A stretch of DNA of 64,000 nucleotides, taken from the NCBI GenBank assembly GCA_050084985.1, contig JBITNC010000001.1, positions 108,996,001-109,060,000 on the forward strand, given 5' to 3'. The translations under genes were made by a program, and so were the position numbers. Source of the DNA: Nageia nagi. Lineage: Eukaryota > Pinophyta. Below, in pieces: positions 20,690 to 32,860 of the stretch. The notes under the pieces were generated by a model. The model was not told where the DNA came from. It made no database searches and saw only the letters and a program-made list of their open reading frames with translations. The stretch's first letter is position 1; each line of letters begins with the position of its first letter.

Positions 20690-21960
20690 AAGGGTCAAAG
20701 ATGCATGATATTTATAGGTTCACACTCTTCATTTCCTTCTAAATCTGATAAATGATAAGTTCCTTTACTAAATTTTTTCTTAATGATATATGGTCCTAAC
20801 CAATTCGGAGCAAACTTATCTCTAAGTTGTCGTTCTATTCATGAAGTTTGTTGATTTTCTTTTAAAACCAAATCACCTATTTTGAACTCACAAATTAGAG
20901 CCCTTTTATCAAAAGCTCATTTTATCCTCTTCTAATAAACACACATATGCTCTAAAGCATTAATACATTTTTCATCTAAAAGTAACAATTGATCTAAGCG
21001 AGTCTATCTTGCTTCCTCATCAGAGTTTTGCTCACTTAGATTTACTCTAAGGGATGGTATCTCAAGTTCTATGGGTAGGATGGCTTCTATTCCTTATACT
21101 AAAGAGAATGATGTTGCCCCAATAGGAGTGCGTACATTGGTACGATAAGCCCATAAGGCTTTTGATATTTGCATATGCCAATCTCTATGAGAATCATTTA
21201 CTATTTTTGCTAAGGTGTTTTGAATAGTTTTATTAGTAGCCTCTACCTATCCATTGCCTTGTGGATAATAGGGAGTGGAAAAACTTTGTTTAATTTTATA
21301 CTTGTCACATATTTATTTTACATCCTTATTTTTAAAATTTTTTCCATTATCCGTAATTAATTGGTTCAGTATACCGAATCTACATATAATATAACTTTCT
21401 ATAAATTCTGCAATTCGTGAACCAGTGGTGGAAGTCATGGGAATAGCCTCTACCCATTTAGTAAAATATTCGGTTGTTGTGATGATGAACTTGTGTCCAC
21501 CAGAAGACATAGGTGTAATTTGACCTATTAAGTATAATGCCCATTTAGAGAATGGCCAAAGTGATTGTATAGGATGTAGTTCTTGAGCTGGTTGTGAAAA
21601 TAAATGAGCATATTATTGACATTTAAAACATTTTTTAACATATTCACAACAATCTTTTTCCATAGTTGGCCAATAATACCCCATTCATATTAATCATTTT
21701 ACAATCGCAACACCATTAAAATGTCCTCTGCATGTTCCATCATGGGTGGAGGATATAGCTTTTTTAATATCATTACATTTAAGACATCTGAGTAAAATAC
21801 CATTGAAATTTCATTGATGCAAGATATCCCCTATCAAACAATATTTAGTTGCTTTGATTTTAAAAGCTCGTTGTGATGATTTATTAAGGTTTGCAGGAAG
21901 AGTTCTAAATTTTAAAAAATTTGTCAATTCCTTGTACCAATTATCTTTATCAGTTACATC
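20690..21960 (-). pseudogene. Element A integrase, broken
   Basis: On the minus strand in order: the zinc-binding motif (THDGTCRGHFNG, then CEYVKKCFKCQ), the core with GGHKFIITTTEYFTKWVEAI, ITDNGKNFK and NGxVEATNKT, and the C-terminal motif DKFAPNWLGPYIIKKKFSKG. The second aspartate (TDNG) and the glutamate (VEATNK) are kept. The first acidic position is glutamate (TEYFTKW), where aspartate is normal. Stops interrupt it at about 21312 and at the CAA-type codon in NGxVEA, among others. The polyprotein ends near 20690 in NEECEPINIMHL. No chromodomain is present, in line with Tat. Confidence 0.9.
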
Positions 21961-22490
21961 AATATTTAACACACTTTTTTCTTCATCTTCCTGTTGTAAT
22001 GATGATTGAGATAATTGAATTATTTCAACTTGAATTGAAGATTTTTTAGGATCTTCTAGGATAAGAGATCCAATAGAAGCAATAGCATATGCAAATCTAT
22101 TAGATGATCTTGGTGCCACTTCTATACTAAATCGGTCAAAAGATTTTAATAATTCCTCAACTAACACTTTATACTTTTGAAGTAAAGGTTCTTTACATTG
22201 ATAGATTTCTTTCACTTGATTTACAATGAGTAAAGAATCTCTAATAATCTTAATTCTTTTAAGTTTTAATTTAATAGTAGTTCTTAATGCTAATATCAAA
22301 GCTTTGTATTCCGCATTATTATTAGTACAAGAAAATTTTAATTTAAATGAATATGGTATAGGGATCCCTTGTAAGGTTATAAATATAACACCTGCTCCAC
22401 CACCTTGTTCACATCCGGAACCATCAAAGTGTATTGTCATATCCCAATCATCTTTAGGTTCTACAGGTACTACAATTTCATCTAATTGAA
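21961..22490 (-). pseudogene. Element A second (Tat-type) RNase H
   Basis: Part of a long open stretch (22722-21811). It reads WDMTIHFDGSGCEQGGGAG, FSCTNNNAEYKALILALR, IIRDSLLIVNQV and RSSNRFAYAIASIGS. These are the four acidic motifs of archaeal-type RNase H: D (FDGS), E (AEYKA) and D (RDSLL) are present, and the last D is a tyrosine (FAYAIA). The domain lies after the RT RNase H and before integrase, the order that defines Tat-lineage elements. It is the best preserved domain of A apart from the fourth catalytic residue. Confidence 0.9.
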
Positions 22491-23030
22491 ACACCTCATC
22501 ATTGGGTAATTCAATGATAAGGGGTTTATTATCTTGCAATGGAGCATCAACGAGATAGTCAGCAATTACTTGTCCTTTTATTGACTTTTGTCCAATAAAA
22601 TGTAAATCAAATTCAGTTAAGTGCATTATCCACTTTACAGTTCTTGAATTTTGATATGTTTTATTCATCATATATTTCAACGGATCCATTTTAGAGATGA
22701 CATATGTTGCATGATTAAGCATATAATGTCAAAGTTTTTTAGTAGCAAAAATGATAGCAAGACATAATTTTTCCAAATATATGTACTTAATCTCGTAGCT
22801 CACTAGGGTTCTATTCAGATAATATATAGCTTGCTCTTTATTGTGTTCATTATTTTGAGCAAGCATTGTTCCTAAAGCATTTTCAATAGCAAAGTTATAT
22901 AATAAAAAGGGTACATCTTTTCTTGGTGGACTTAAGATAGGAGGAGATAATAAATATCTTTTGATTTCATCGAATGCCTCTTGTTGCTATTTGCCCCAAT
23001 GATATTTGACCCCCTTTTTTAATAATTTTG
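22491..23030 (-). pseudogene. Element A RT-linked RNase H
   Basis: The minus strand reads SPPILSPPRKDVPFLLYNFA, then ALGTMLAQNNEHNKEQAIYY, LEKLCLAIIFATKKL and, after a stop, HYMLNHATYVISKMDPLKYM and WIMHLTEFDLHFIGQKSIKG. This is the standard RNase H following RT in Ty3/gypsy. The nucleic-acid-side motif KGQVIADYLVDAP is intact. It is interrupted by one stop at about 22725. Confidence 0.87.
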
Positions 23031-23800
23031 TAAATAGTTTACATTTATCAGAAAGTTGAGCTATAAACCTTCTAATGTCTTGTAACTTACCCTGTAAACT
23101 TTGTAATTGTTTTAGATTTGTAGGAGGTGGCATGTCTACTACTGCCTTCACTTTACTAGGATCTATTTCAATTCCTCATCGGGACACAATAAATCCTAAT
23201 AATTTTCCTGAAGTTACACCAAAAACACATTTTTTTAGATTTAATCTTACTTTATGTTCTAATAATATATCTAAGACTTTAATTAGGTCTTTTCCATGAT
23301 TTACTCGATATTTAGATCTAACCAACAAATCATCGACATAATCTTCTACTATGTCATGCATATAGTCATGGAATATATAAGTCATAGCCCTTTGATAAGT
23401 TGCCCTGGCATTTTTTAATCCAAAAGGCATAACTTTATAACAAAAGGTACCCCAAGGAGTTATAAAAGTTATTTTATGTTGATCTTCAATAGCTATTTTT
23501 ATTTGATTATAACCAAAAAACTCATCCATTAATGATAACATATCATGTCCTACTATCGAGTCTACCAAACTATCAATGCTAGGTAGAGGGAAATCATCTT
23601 TAGGACAAGCTTTGTTAAGATCACGAAAATCTGTACATATTCTTATTTTTCCACTTGGTTTTTTCATAGGTACCATATTAGATATCCAATCTGAGTAATC
23701 TATAGGTTGTATAAATTTAGCTTCTAATAATTTTTGGAGTTCTTCTTTTACCATTAATGCTATAGTAGGATGCTAAATTATGTACTACTAATTTAGGATA
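23031..23800 (-). pseudogene. Element A reverse transcriptase
   Basis: An open stretch of 192 codons (23754-23176) holds most RT motifs: MVKEELQKLLEAKFIQPIDY, SGKIRICTDFRDLNKACPKD, FFGYNQIKI, FCYKVMPFGLKNARATYQRA and the catalytic box DYVDDLLVRSK with an intact YVDD. The thumb and connection follow, with VTSGKLLGFIVSR. This is the best preserved RT in the window. Upstream the frame is interrupted near 23760-23840. Confidence 0.94.
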
Positions 23801-24960
23801 TATTCCAAGCATGTCTGCATATGACCATGCAAATACCTTTTCTCATTCTTTTAATAAAGTTATAATTTCTTCTTGCTCATTTTTCGTGAGGTTTTCTCCT
23901 AATTGAATAATTTTAGGATTTTGAGGATCATTACTAATATTTATTTCTAAGACTTTTTTAGTAAGCATATGTGACCCTTCTTCTAATTGATTTGGTGCTA
24001 GTATCCAGCCATTGTCGTTAACACTATATTCTTCATCGTATTCTTGAGTTTGTTCATTCATGCATACTTGATTTTCATAGGAACCAAATATGTGATCTAT
24101 GTTTTTGAATTCATGTATCGAGGGATTGGATGATATAAGAGAAAAATCAGCAATTACTTCATCTGTAGAAGTATTAGCTATTATTTTGATTAAACTTTGA
24201 TTTTCATTAACTTCATCTATTTGTTCATTATTTTGATCTTCAATATCATTCTCTTTTATTGTAACCATATTTACCGATGGTATATCTGAATATAGACTGA
24301 TTGATGATTTGACATTTTTATTTATTTTTCCTTGTATATCACTTGGTAAACATGAATGATTCCAGGGTGGCTCAATATTATTAATAAAGAGCATTTCGAC
24401 ACCCTCTAAGACATCCATTTCACTTAATTATTCTTCTCTTATATCAATAATTTCCTGTACTATAGATTCTTTCTCTAAATTTTTTTCATTATAATCCAAA
24501 TTCTCTTCTCCTAAAATTTCTAATTTAGCAAGATTTTTACATTTATTTTGATAACCTAATCCACTTTTATCAGTGGGATCTTGGTATTGTAATTCAATTA
24601 TTTCTCATGGACCCTGTTCATATTGACCCAATCCTTGTCCTTGCCAATTACATTTGTTAAAATAGTTTAAGACAAATGTTCTTGAACATGGCGATAAATA
24701 TTTCATGTCATTATTGAAATTTCCTTCATATGTTTGATTGGGTCTTGTTGACACAGGATCCACTATCCCTGCATAGATGAACATTGTCTGATTAGGTACT
24801 TCTCCTAAAGGTACTATTTGTCCAATCACACTAGGTGATTCAGATAATCTTCCCATTTCTTGTGATGAAGATATACTAAATACCACATCATCTACATCAT
24901 ATTCTTTCATCTCTAAATCCATTAATTTAACTTTTACTAGATATACATGGGAGGAGTCAT
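23801..24960 (-). pseudogene. Element A protease-RT spacer
   Basis: Two open pieces, 24418-23843 and 24922-24605, with an acidic and Asn-rich composition (for example IDEVNENQSLIKIIANTS). The block SQEMGRLSESPSVIGQIVPL with VPNQTMFIYAG recurs in D at 45120-45000 and 46640-46560 (FAQEMGRHMESPSVV, then VPNQTLFIYIG), so it is a conserved feature of this family. I recognise no catalytic domain; it may be a linker processed by the protease. Confidence 0.75.
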
Positions 24961-25600
24961 TATTAGATGTAGTATTTACTTATTTTGATGAAGAAGCTCC
25001 ATATTTTTTGTCTAAAGTTAGCAACTTTTTCCAAAGTATCTTTATCTTGTATAACTATATCACCTTTTCCTTTTATGATTTCAGATTTATTCACATTTTT
25101 GTTCATTAATATAGTTGATAAATTAGGAGACGGTAATGTCACTTTATTTAGATCAAAAATTAAATTACAATGTGAATAAGGATCTGGATCTTTAAACACA
25201 CAATGAACTTTATCTTTGTAGATGTATTTTAAACATCCATGATAAGTTGATGGAACACATTGCATTTCTCTAATCCATGGATGTCCTAAAAGAACGTTGT
25301 ATTGTATAATATTTCCTTCAATTATATGTAATAAAGTTTGAACAGTTTTAGCCCCTACTATAATCGGCAACACTATTGATCCTAAAGTTGAACACACTGC
25401 ATCATTAAATGCCCTACTTTGTAAACAAGGAGCTAAGATAAGCGAATCTAATAAATTCAAATTTTTGTATGCAACATCTGAAATTATATTTATAGTTGAA
25501 CCTTCATCTATCAGAATTCTTTTAAATAATTTCCCATCTACTTTACCAATTATATGTAAAGGTGGATCAAGTCCTCCTGGTCCATTGTTATTTAATTTTT
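24961..25600 (-). pseudogene. Element A aspartic protease
   Basis: The minus strand from about 25545 reads GKLFKRILIDEGSTINIISD, then the open piece 25460-24963 with LAPCLQSRAFNDAVCSTLGS, GNIIQYNVLLGHPWIREMQC and VPSTYHGCLKYIY. IDEGS stands at the active site (usually D-T/S-G), with the catalytic aspartate kept. YNVLLGHPWIREM is the C-terminal motif of this protease group. It processes the gag-pol polyprotein in the virus-like particle. Confidence 0.85.
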
Positions 25601-28568
25601 CTTATTCGTAGAAGGTGATACTAGGTTGTTGAGATATCCTCAAACTTTCAACTATTGAAATAAAATTATCGGGGTTACTAATATCCACTTGAATTTCTTG
25701 TAGAATTTGATTCATAGCCTCCCTATAACTCTCAAACTGTTGTAATAATTCAAATAAGGTTATCTTAATTGGAGACATTTTTAATTATCATTGAAGAGCA
25801 CCTTTTATCGAAACTTTAGGTTATTGCATAGGAGGTATAGTTTGTATATTAATTGGGTTTGATATCGATTGATTTTTTTATGGATTATCCTATTTATTCT
25901 GATATTGTTGTGCTCTTGTAGCTATACTAATCCTATGTATTGAATCATCTATAGTCCCTATAAATGGTATATCCTTATTATTCCATGTATAGTTCATTTG
26001 GTTTGGGATGGTTGCTACATTGTTAGCTTGATGTGAAGGTAAGGGGTTTTGATATACCCTAAATTTTGATTTGAAGGCACAACAGGATTATCCACATCTA
26101 TTTTTCAACTATCTATCAAGTCTTGAATTTTATGTTGTAGAGTTCTACATCTATTTGTATTATGTCCTTTTTGCCTATGATAAGCACAAAATTCATTTTC
26201 CTTATACCATTTGCTTCCCTTAGCATTAGGATTTTCAAGTTTTATATCAGGTAATCTAATCATACCATTATCACATAATTTTTTAAGTATTTCGGCTAAT
26301 GGTTCTAATAATGGGGTAAAATTTCTTTTAGGCTTAGGTTCAACATTTTCTTTGATTTTTGAAGCTTGACCATAATCTTCTGTCATAGCTATTTGATTGT
26401 TTTGTGGTCATTTAGTACTATTTTCATATTGATTACCCTTTTTGTATTCTTTTTTCTTGAGCTTTAGTTCTCCATCTTGAATTTTGACTCTTTCTATAAC
26501 TACTGCCTGAGCAATAGCTTCTTCAAAAGTTCTATGTTGTTGAATTTGGAGAACACTAGCTATTGGTCTTAGACAACTTTGACTAAATAATTTAACCAAT
26601 TCCTCTTGTGGTATTGTATAAGGCATACTAGTGAGTATAGCCCACCATCTTGAGATGTAATCTTATATAGTTTCATCAGGAAATTGTTGCAATCTTGTAA
26701 GATCAGTAATTGAAGATCTTTCTTTAATATTGATTCTAAAATGTTCAAGAAATTGATTAGCCAATTGTTCGAACGTATATAAACTATGCATAGGTAAACC
26801 ATTATACCAATCCAAAGCTTGGCTTGCAAGTGTCATAGGAAATATATGTAACATTAATGAGTCATCATTGGCTATCTAATAACTAGAAAATGTAAATTTT
26901 CTCAAATGTTCTTTGGGGTCTTCTCTTCCATTAAATGATTCTATCTTAGGAAATTCAAACCTATATGGTAGTTTCTTTTTTGGAACACTTGGATGAATAG
27001 GTTCATTGCAAATATTTTTATAATTTAACTTTTGAAGTCCTTGAACATTCATTTCTCAATTTATAAAATCCTTCATAAAGTCTTTTAATTCTTTATTGGT
27101 TTTATGACCTTGAGTGTGTCTATGACATCTTCAAGTATTCAGATCCTTTTCTGAAATTGATCTTGAAGTGTACGACTCATAGTTAGAAGGAAACTTTGAT
27201 ATTGGTGGAGGCAATATTTTAAGAGGTGAATGTCATCATGGAATAGGGATTCTAAGAGGTTTTTGGGATATACCTTTTCCATATAGATCTTTTCCTTTGT
27301 AGTCAAGTTGTCTTGTTTGATTCTGGGTTTGTTCAACCCAACTTTTAATAGAATCTTGCTTTTGTTTATCATATAATTTTTGAAGTTCTAGTTCTTTATC
27401 CATTTCCTTTTGTAATAAAATGGCTATCTCTCTATCCATCACTTCTTGTTTGTCTAAGTAAGGATCTCGATATCTTTGTATTTGACTTCCTTCAGGAGTT
27501 TCTGGTTTTAAATTCTTTATTTTTTGATATTCATCCCACTGTCTTTGTTTTTCTTTCTCCATACATAGATATTGTTCCCTTTTTATTTTTTCATTCTCTA
27601 TATCTTTAAGTTGTAATTCCTATAAATGAAGTTGAATCTCATGCTCTTTATGAAGTCTTTTCTTTTCTTATTCCAGGAATTCATTTCTTTCTTTGTTTGC
27701 TTGTTCTTGTTCTATGAATTTCCTTTTATCTCTAAGAAGTTTATCTTCCATTTCTTTTAATTTATTCTCTTGTTCTTGAATTTTAATGAATTCGTCAACT
27801 TCCTTTAGAAGATATTGCATCTCTGTGGCCTTTTTAATATCATCAGCATATATTTCCATGAATTTTTGATCGGCTTTTGTTTTACATAATCGTCATTCTT
27901 CTAGTTCTTCATAAGAAGGTATCTCTTCTATTTTGTACTTAGATGCCCTTCTATGTAATCCTCCCTTTGAAGAATAAGATTTCTCTGTTTGCTTCATTGA
28001 AGGAGCTCTTTGAGATAAATTACTCGTAGGTATTGATACTTCATTTTTTCCTAATTTGAGAGATTTATGAGAAAAAGGAGATCCCTCTTTTCGGATTAAA
28101 GAGCTTACTTTTTGACCATCTGATAATAGATGAATGACTCTTTCATATTTAACTTTATATGGCTTAGTTTCTGGTACCACTATAGTTTTGGCTTGAGATT
28201 TATCCTCGTCCATTTCTAAGTTATCAAATCTATGATTTAATTTTTCGACATCTCCCGGTAAACTAGAAGACGTCTTAGGAATATTCCTATAATTAGCTAG
28301 GCAACGATGAATTTCAATTAACATCTACCACTTGCATTCTAGCTTTGATAATAGGATCTTCTATACTTTGTCTTTGCAATCTAGATGGATCATAACCCCA
28401 ATCCCAATCTTTACTTTCATAACGAACTACCTATGGATCTGATTCATCTAAAGGAGGTAGCCTCCTAACCAAATACTCTATCTGATCCATATTGTCTGAA
28501 TCTATTTCTTGTATTTCAAATGGGTGTCCTCGCATTTTCTTAGCGGTCATACTTCTAGTTTGAACCAT
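25601..28568 (-). pseudogene. Element A gag
   Basis: Starts at ATG 28568 (MVQTRSMTAKKMRGHPFEIQ). The N-terminal third (28324-27139) is rich in Glu, Lys and Gln and would form coiled coils (for example LLKEVDEFIKIQEQENKLKE, and LQKEMDKELELQKLYDKQKQ). The Retrotrans_gag core lies at about 26860-26400 (MTLASQALDWYNGLPMHSLY, FEQLANQFLEHFRINIKERS and EELVKLFSQSCLRPI). The zinc knuckle is at 26200-26130 (CAYHRQKGHNTNRC), the CX2HX3GHX4C-like form of Tat and Athila elements. The region 26100-25601 is a degraded linker to protease. Stops occur throughout, for instance soon after codon 40. The length of about 990 codons is large for gag because of the coiled-coil region. Confidence 0.87.
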
Positions 28569-30350
28569 TTTTTAGATATCATAAACAAGCATCATAAAAA
28601 AGAAACTCTATTTTTATCTTTTAGATTATATTTTTGAGAAAATAATTTAATGCACAAACAGCCTATATGCAAACCTACTTTTAATGATGTGATTATCTTC
28701 TTTAACTTTTTCACATATTTTTAATGTCTGAATTAAATGAACGATATGGGTTGTTTATTTTTAATCTTTTTAATTTTCCTAGTTTGTTTTGACTAGTCAA
28801 GTGTTAAACAAGGTAGGTTGGGTAATTCTAATGTTTACAAGTTTCTATGGCTGTTGGCTTGGTTCTAGATGAGTCTCCTTTTTTGACTCCTACCTAAAGG
28901 AAAGTTACCTTGGTCATCACCTCCAAGTGTAACTGGCTCTATGGCTTCAAGTGTGTTATGTTAGTGGTTACAAAGAAGTAAGAATTAACGGTTGGTAGTG
29001 ACATCCAACTTGTTAATATTTAATTATTCCTTTAATGCCTTATGAAATGCATTTAAACAAGTAAAATACATTTATGCATACTACCCTCCCAAACATTCAT
29101 GTCCATTTACTTATCTTATCTTAATGTGATGCAATCCAAGTTTATTTTAAGTGAATCTTGACCTTAATAAACTCCGTTGTTCTTTTTAATTATAATGCAA
29201 TTCATTATCCAACCTCTTAATGATGTTCATTAACTCCTTCCAGCTATGGAAGTTTTATATGTGATAAATTCCTTCTTCTTACTAGTCACATATCTCTTCG
29301 ACCTCCAATGGAGTGGTAAGAGCAAACTTAGTAAAAAGCAATTAAGTGTAGATAAATTAATTAAGTGAGATTCAATTACTCCTCCAAGAGTCACATATCC
29401 CTTCGACCTCTGATGGAGTGGTAAGGGTAGACCTCTTTAAGAGTGTTAATGTGAAGTATATTTCCAAATAATATGTGAATAAATTTTACCTCTTTCACTT
29501 AACTTATTTCTGATCACTTAGGATCGCTTGAAGCGCAAAAGTGAGAGCATACTTTGTTAAGTGAAAGTACTTAGTGTATTCGAATCCCTCCAATTCATTA
29601 ACCTTTTAATATGATTTACACTACCCAAAACTTGATTTATTTTCCTTAAGTTCATTCCAAATTAAATGTGATTCATTTACCCCTTCCAATTGTGGAAGTA
29701 TTATGTGTAATAAATTAGCCAAATTAATGATAGTGTGAATGTGAAAGAAAAGAAGAATTAATTACTCCTTCTTATCCCATCTATTCTGGTCACCTTAGAT
29801 TGCACGAAGCACAAAGGGAGAGCATAAGTAGACAAGATAAAAAGTATTAATGTGTACATACCCTTCACCCAAAACATGAAAATAAATACATAACATTTTA
29901 TATAGAATAAATTAATAAAAAATATGCATTTAATTTTTTCTACCCATTCGTATATGCATTCTAGGTAAAGGAATCACATTCAAAAGCATCCTTCCATTTT
30001 GACAACATACTATATATTTTATTTTATTTTTTTAGAAATAACAAAAAGAGATAAAATGACCTGGAGTATGAGCCATCAGTGTTTAGATAGGGGTCACTGG
30101 CATTTATTCTGAGTCATCGACATCTGATTCCAATCACTGGCATTTAGTCTAGATTACTTTGTAAGTCGTTGGCATTCCTTCTAAGTCACCGATGTCTAAT
30201 TATAGTCGTTGGCATTTCTACAACAGATTTCCTGAAATGCATAGAATGCAAAATTTGAAGTTAGTATATGGAGAAATTCAAATAAACCAAATAATAGAAA
30301 GGTAAAATCATTTTAAAACAAAAAACCTCCCTATCAATAACGAAAGGGAC
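28569..30350 (-). other. Element A 5' leader with internal repeats
   Basis: 1.8 kb without coding signs between the primer-binding site and the gag ATG. It contains a 105-bp repeat pair (CACATATCTCTTCGACCTCC at 29287 and CACATATCCCTTCGACCTCT at 29392). Other pairs are GATCGCTTGAAGCGCAAAAG (29522) with GATTGCACGAAGCACAAAGG (29809), and CCAGCTATGGAAG with CCAATTGTGGAAG. At 30065-30225 lies a series of motifs of about 20 bp around GTCACTGGCATT and GTCATCGACATC. Confidence 0.75.
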
Positions 30351-30368
30351 CTCCTTCTAGTGCTAGAA
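30351..30368 (-). other. Primer-binding region of element A
   Basis: Right after the 5' LTR end (CACTGCAACA on the minus strand) the sequence is TTCTAGCACTAGAAGGAGG. I cannot assign the priming tRNA. The first six bases, TTCTAG, are also found just outside the 3' LTR at 13634-13629. Confidence 0.6.
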
Positions 30369-31218
30369 TGTTGCAGTGAAAATAAAGCTAGAATGTAGAA
30401 TAACATGAAATACAAATTATTCTTAAATCTTCACTAAACCTCAAATTATGTAAAATAGATAAACATGTTGTAATTGTAAAATGATATTGATTTTGAGTTC
30501 AAACTACAATTTTCCCTTGGAAGGGACTTTTACAAATGCCATTTGCCAAAATAAGAGTATTAGATCTTCATTGTTTCTGATTTGCTTGCTTCTCTCCTTG
30601 ATATGGACAACCTGTAAATCCTACACACATGCAAAAGATAGTAGCATCAAAGCATCTATGTATGACATGTATTGAATTGAAACTAGCATAAAACAATAAA
30701 AGGTATGAGATCATAAGATTTTGGTAGCATTACCCTACTTCAAAGATGGGTCAAGATTCTCCCCCTTTTGCTTTGTATTAGCTTGTATTTATAGATTTTG
30801 GGTGAGATGTTCAAAGGCTGGTAAGAGGAAGTGAAAAGCCACCGTAGGTTGTAACTAACCCCCTCTATCCACATCATCTTGGAAATTTGAAACATTTCAA
30901 CTTTCTCTCTCTATTTTGGCTTCTTTGTTTGGCTGTTACAGAGTCACCGGTGATTACCATATGAACGTCGACGATCACCTCAAAATGCCAATGACTATCT
31001 TGGGTCGCTGGCGACTGGTTTCCAATTTTGTGACAATATTAAAATGATCACCTAATAGCCAATTTTACCTAAAAAGAGTCATGTGACCATCCATTTTGCA
31101 TGTACTTGATGGGGGCTATCCAATAATAGGGTTTTTAGACCTATTTTATATTGTTGCAAAGAGTTATGATTATTTCAATGTTTACTAGTTAAAAAGGGGA
31201 CATTTTTAGGTGTCTACA
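30369..31218 (-). repeat. 5' LTR of element A, with TATA box
   Basis: Minus-strand ends are TGTAGACACC and CTGCAACA. A TATA box CTATAAATAC is at 30794-30785, about 425 bp into the LTR, a normal place for the U3 promoter of a plant LTR. Roughly 95% identical to 13635-14484, most differences being transitions. It is followed by AATAT (31219-31223), the right copy of the target duplication. Confidence 0.93.
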
Positions 31219-31440
31219 AATATGTAATCAAATAACATTGCATGCTTCTCAAAAAATGAATTATATGAGTCTAGATATGGCTCTTTCTCCAATATACCTA
31301 GACTTATCAAACCATGGTTCTTTATTTATTCTTATTCTTTCCAATGGCACATGAACACTCTTGATCTTTTTGATTGTCATGTTTTAAATTCACTTATTTT
31401 TATTTATTGATTATGAAATTTTTAATTTATTATCTAAATA
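31219..31440 (-). pseudogene. Element D downstream ORF, proximal fragment
   Basis: After D's integrase the minus strand has an ATG at 31380 with MTIKKIKSVHVPLERIRINK, then EPWFDKSRYIGERAISRLI and a stop; the reading continues to the A insertion at 31219. It is in the position of A's downstream ORF and is likely its counterpart, continued at 13419-13100. No known domain. Confidence 0.55.
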
Positions 31441-32860
31441 TTTACAATGTATACATAAAAGAAAATAAAAGCAATTTTAACTATAAAAAGGGCAAATATG
31501 CATGATATTTATTGGTTGACACTCTTCATTACCTTCCATGTTAGCTAAGTAATATGCTCTTGAACCAAACTTTCTTTTAATTATGTAAGGTCCTAGATAA
31601 TTAGGTGCAAATTTATCACATAGTTACCTTTCCATTCAAGTGGTTTTTTGATTTTATTTTAATACTAGGTCTCTATATATTGAATTCATGAATTTTAACT
31701 CTTTTATCAAAAGCTCTTTTAGTATGGTTTTGATAGGTATACATATGTTCTAATGTTTTAACTCATATTTCATCTAACAATAATAATTGATCAAGTCATT
31801 TTTGATAGGCTACTTCATCTATAATTTAATATTTTCATAAAGATGGGATTTATATTTCCAAAGGTAAAAATGCTTCTACCCCATAAACTAGAGAAAATGG
31901 GGTTGCCTCAATAGGAGTTTCAATACTAGTGCAATAAGCCCATAATCTTGTGGAATCCTTGCATGCCAATCTTTATGAGAATTATTGATGGTTTTAAGTA
32001 GAATATTCTAAATAATTTTATTTTTAGCCTCATCTTGTACATTCCCTTATGGTTAATAAGGCATTGAAAAACTAATTCTAATATGGTGTCCTTTGCATAA
32101 GCCTACCACTTCTTTGTTTTTGAAGTTCTTTCCATTATCTATGATAATTTGAACTAGAATTCCAAGATGATAAATAATGTGGTACTCTATGAATTTTGCT
32201 ATCTTTGTTCCTTTTGTGGAAACCATAGGAATAACTTCAGCCCATTTTTGTGAAATATTTTGTAGTGGTTATTATAAACTTATGACCACTTGAGGAAGTA
32301 GGTGATATATAACCTATTAGATCTAATGCCCATCTCAAAAATGGCCATAATGATTACATGGGTTGTAATGCTTATAATGGTTGATTAAATAGATTATAAT
32401 GTTGTTGGTATTTGATGCATGTTTTAACATATTCTATGTAATCACACTCTATGGTAGGCCAATAATATCCGATATGAATTATTCATTTTGTTATTATGGG
32501 ATCACTAAAATACCCTTCACATATTCCATCATGTCCACATGAGATTACGATATATGAATCCACCTATTCCATGAATCTAAGTAATATTCCATCAAAGCCT
32601 CTATGATATAATACATATCCTAGCATATAAAAATGGAATGCTATTACTTTAAACACTTTATTAGATAATTTTATTAAATTAATAGGTAGAATTCCATATT
32701 TTAAGAATCTTGATAGTTAGATATGCCATAAATTTTTATCTTCCATTGTAATATCAAGAATTGCATGTTCTACTCTATCCATTTCCAATGAGGATTGAGT
32801 AATTTAAATTATTTAGATATGAAAGGTTTGTTGATGGGGGTTATTAGTTATCAAAGATCA
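31441..32860 (-). pseudogene. Element D integrase, heavily decayed
   Basis: Homologous to A's integrase over its whole length. The C-terminal motif DKFAPNYLGPYIIKRKF is at about 31620-31560, followed by NEECQPINIMH at about 31520. The plus-strand text at 32090-32300 matches A's core region in order (DNGxNFKNKE and EYFTKWAEVIP-like readings) but in several frames. No open frame longer than about 60 codons remains. Confidence 0.8.

Larger units (their letters stand above)
13420..31218 (-). mobile_element. Element A: 17.8-kb Tat-type Ty3/gypsy retrotransposon with sense and antisense extra ORFs
   Basis: LTRs at 13635-14484 and 30369-31218 (850 bp each, about 95% identical; I count roughly 38 differences by eye), primer-binding site at 30351-30368, polypurine tract at 14485-14498, and gag-PR-RT-RH-aRH-IN on the minus strand at 28568-20690. 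The insertion as a whole is flanked by AATAT (13415-13419 and 31219-31223). Between integrase and the 3' LTR are a sense ORF (20537-19599) and a plus-strand PMD gene (15182-17591). The left end carries an extra inverted U3 piece. The size is far above the usual 5-12 kb of Ty3/gypsy elements but in the range of Ogre/Tat giants. It is inserted in the downstream ORF of element D. Confidence 0.92.

Noticed and set aside
22226-22489. Plus-strand open frames inside the A pol region (also 23075-23299, 24985-25179)
   Set aside because: They overlap conserved minus-strand RNase H, RT and protease sequence and show no domain; they are antisense shadows.
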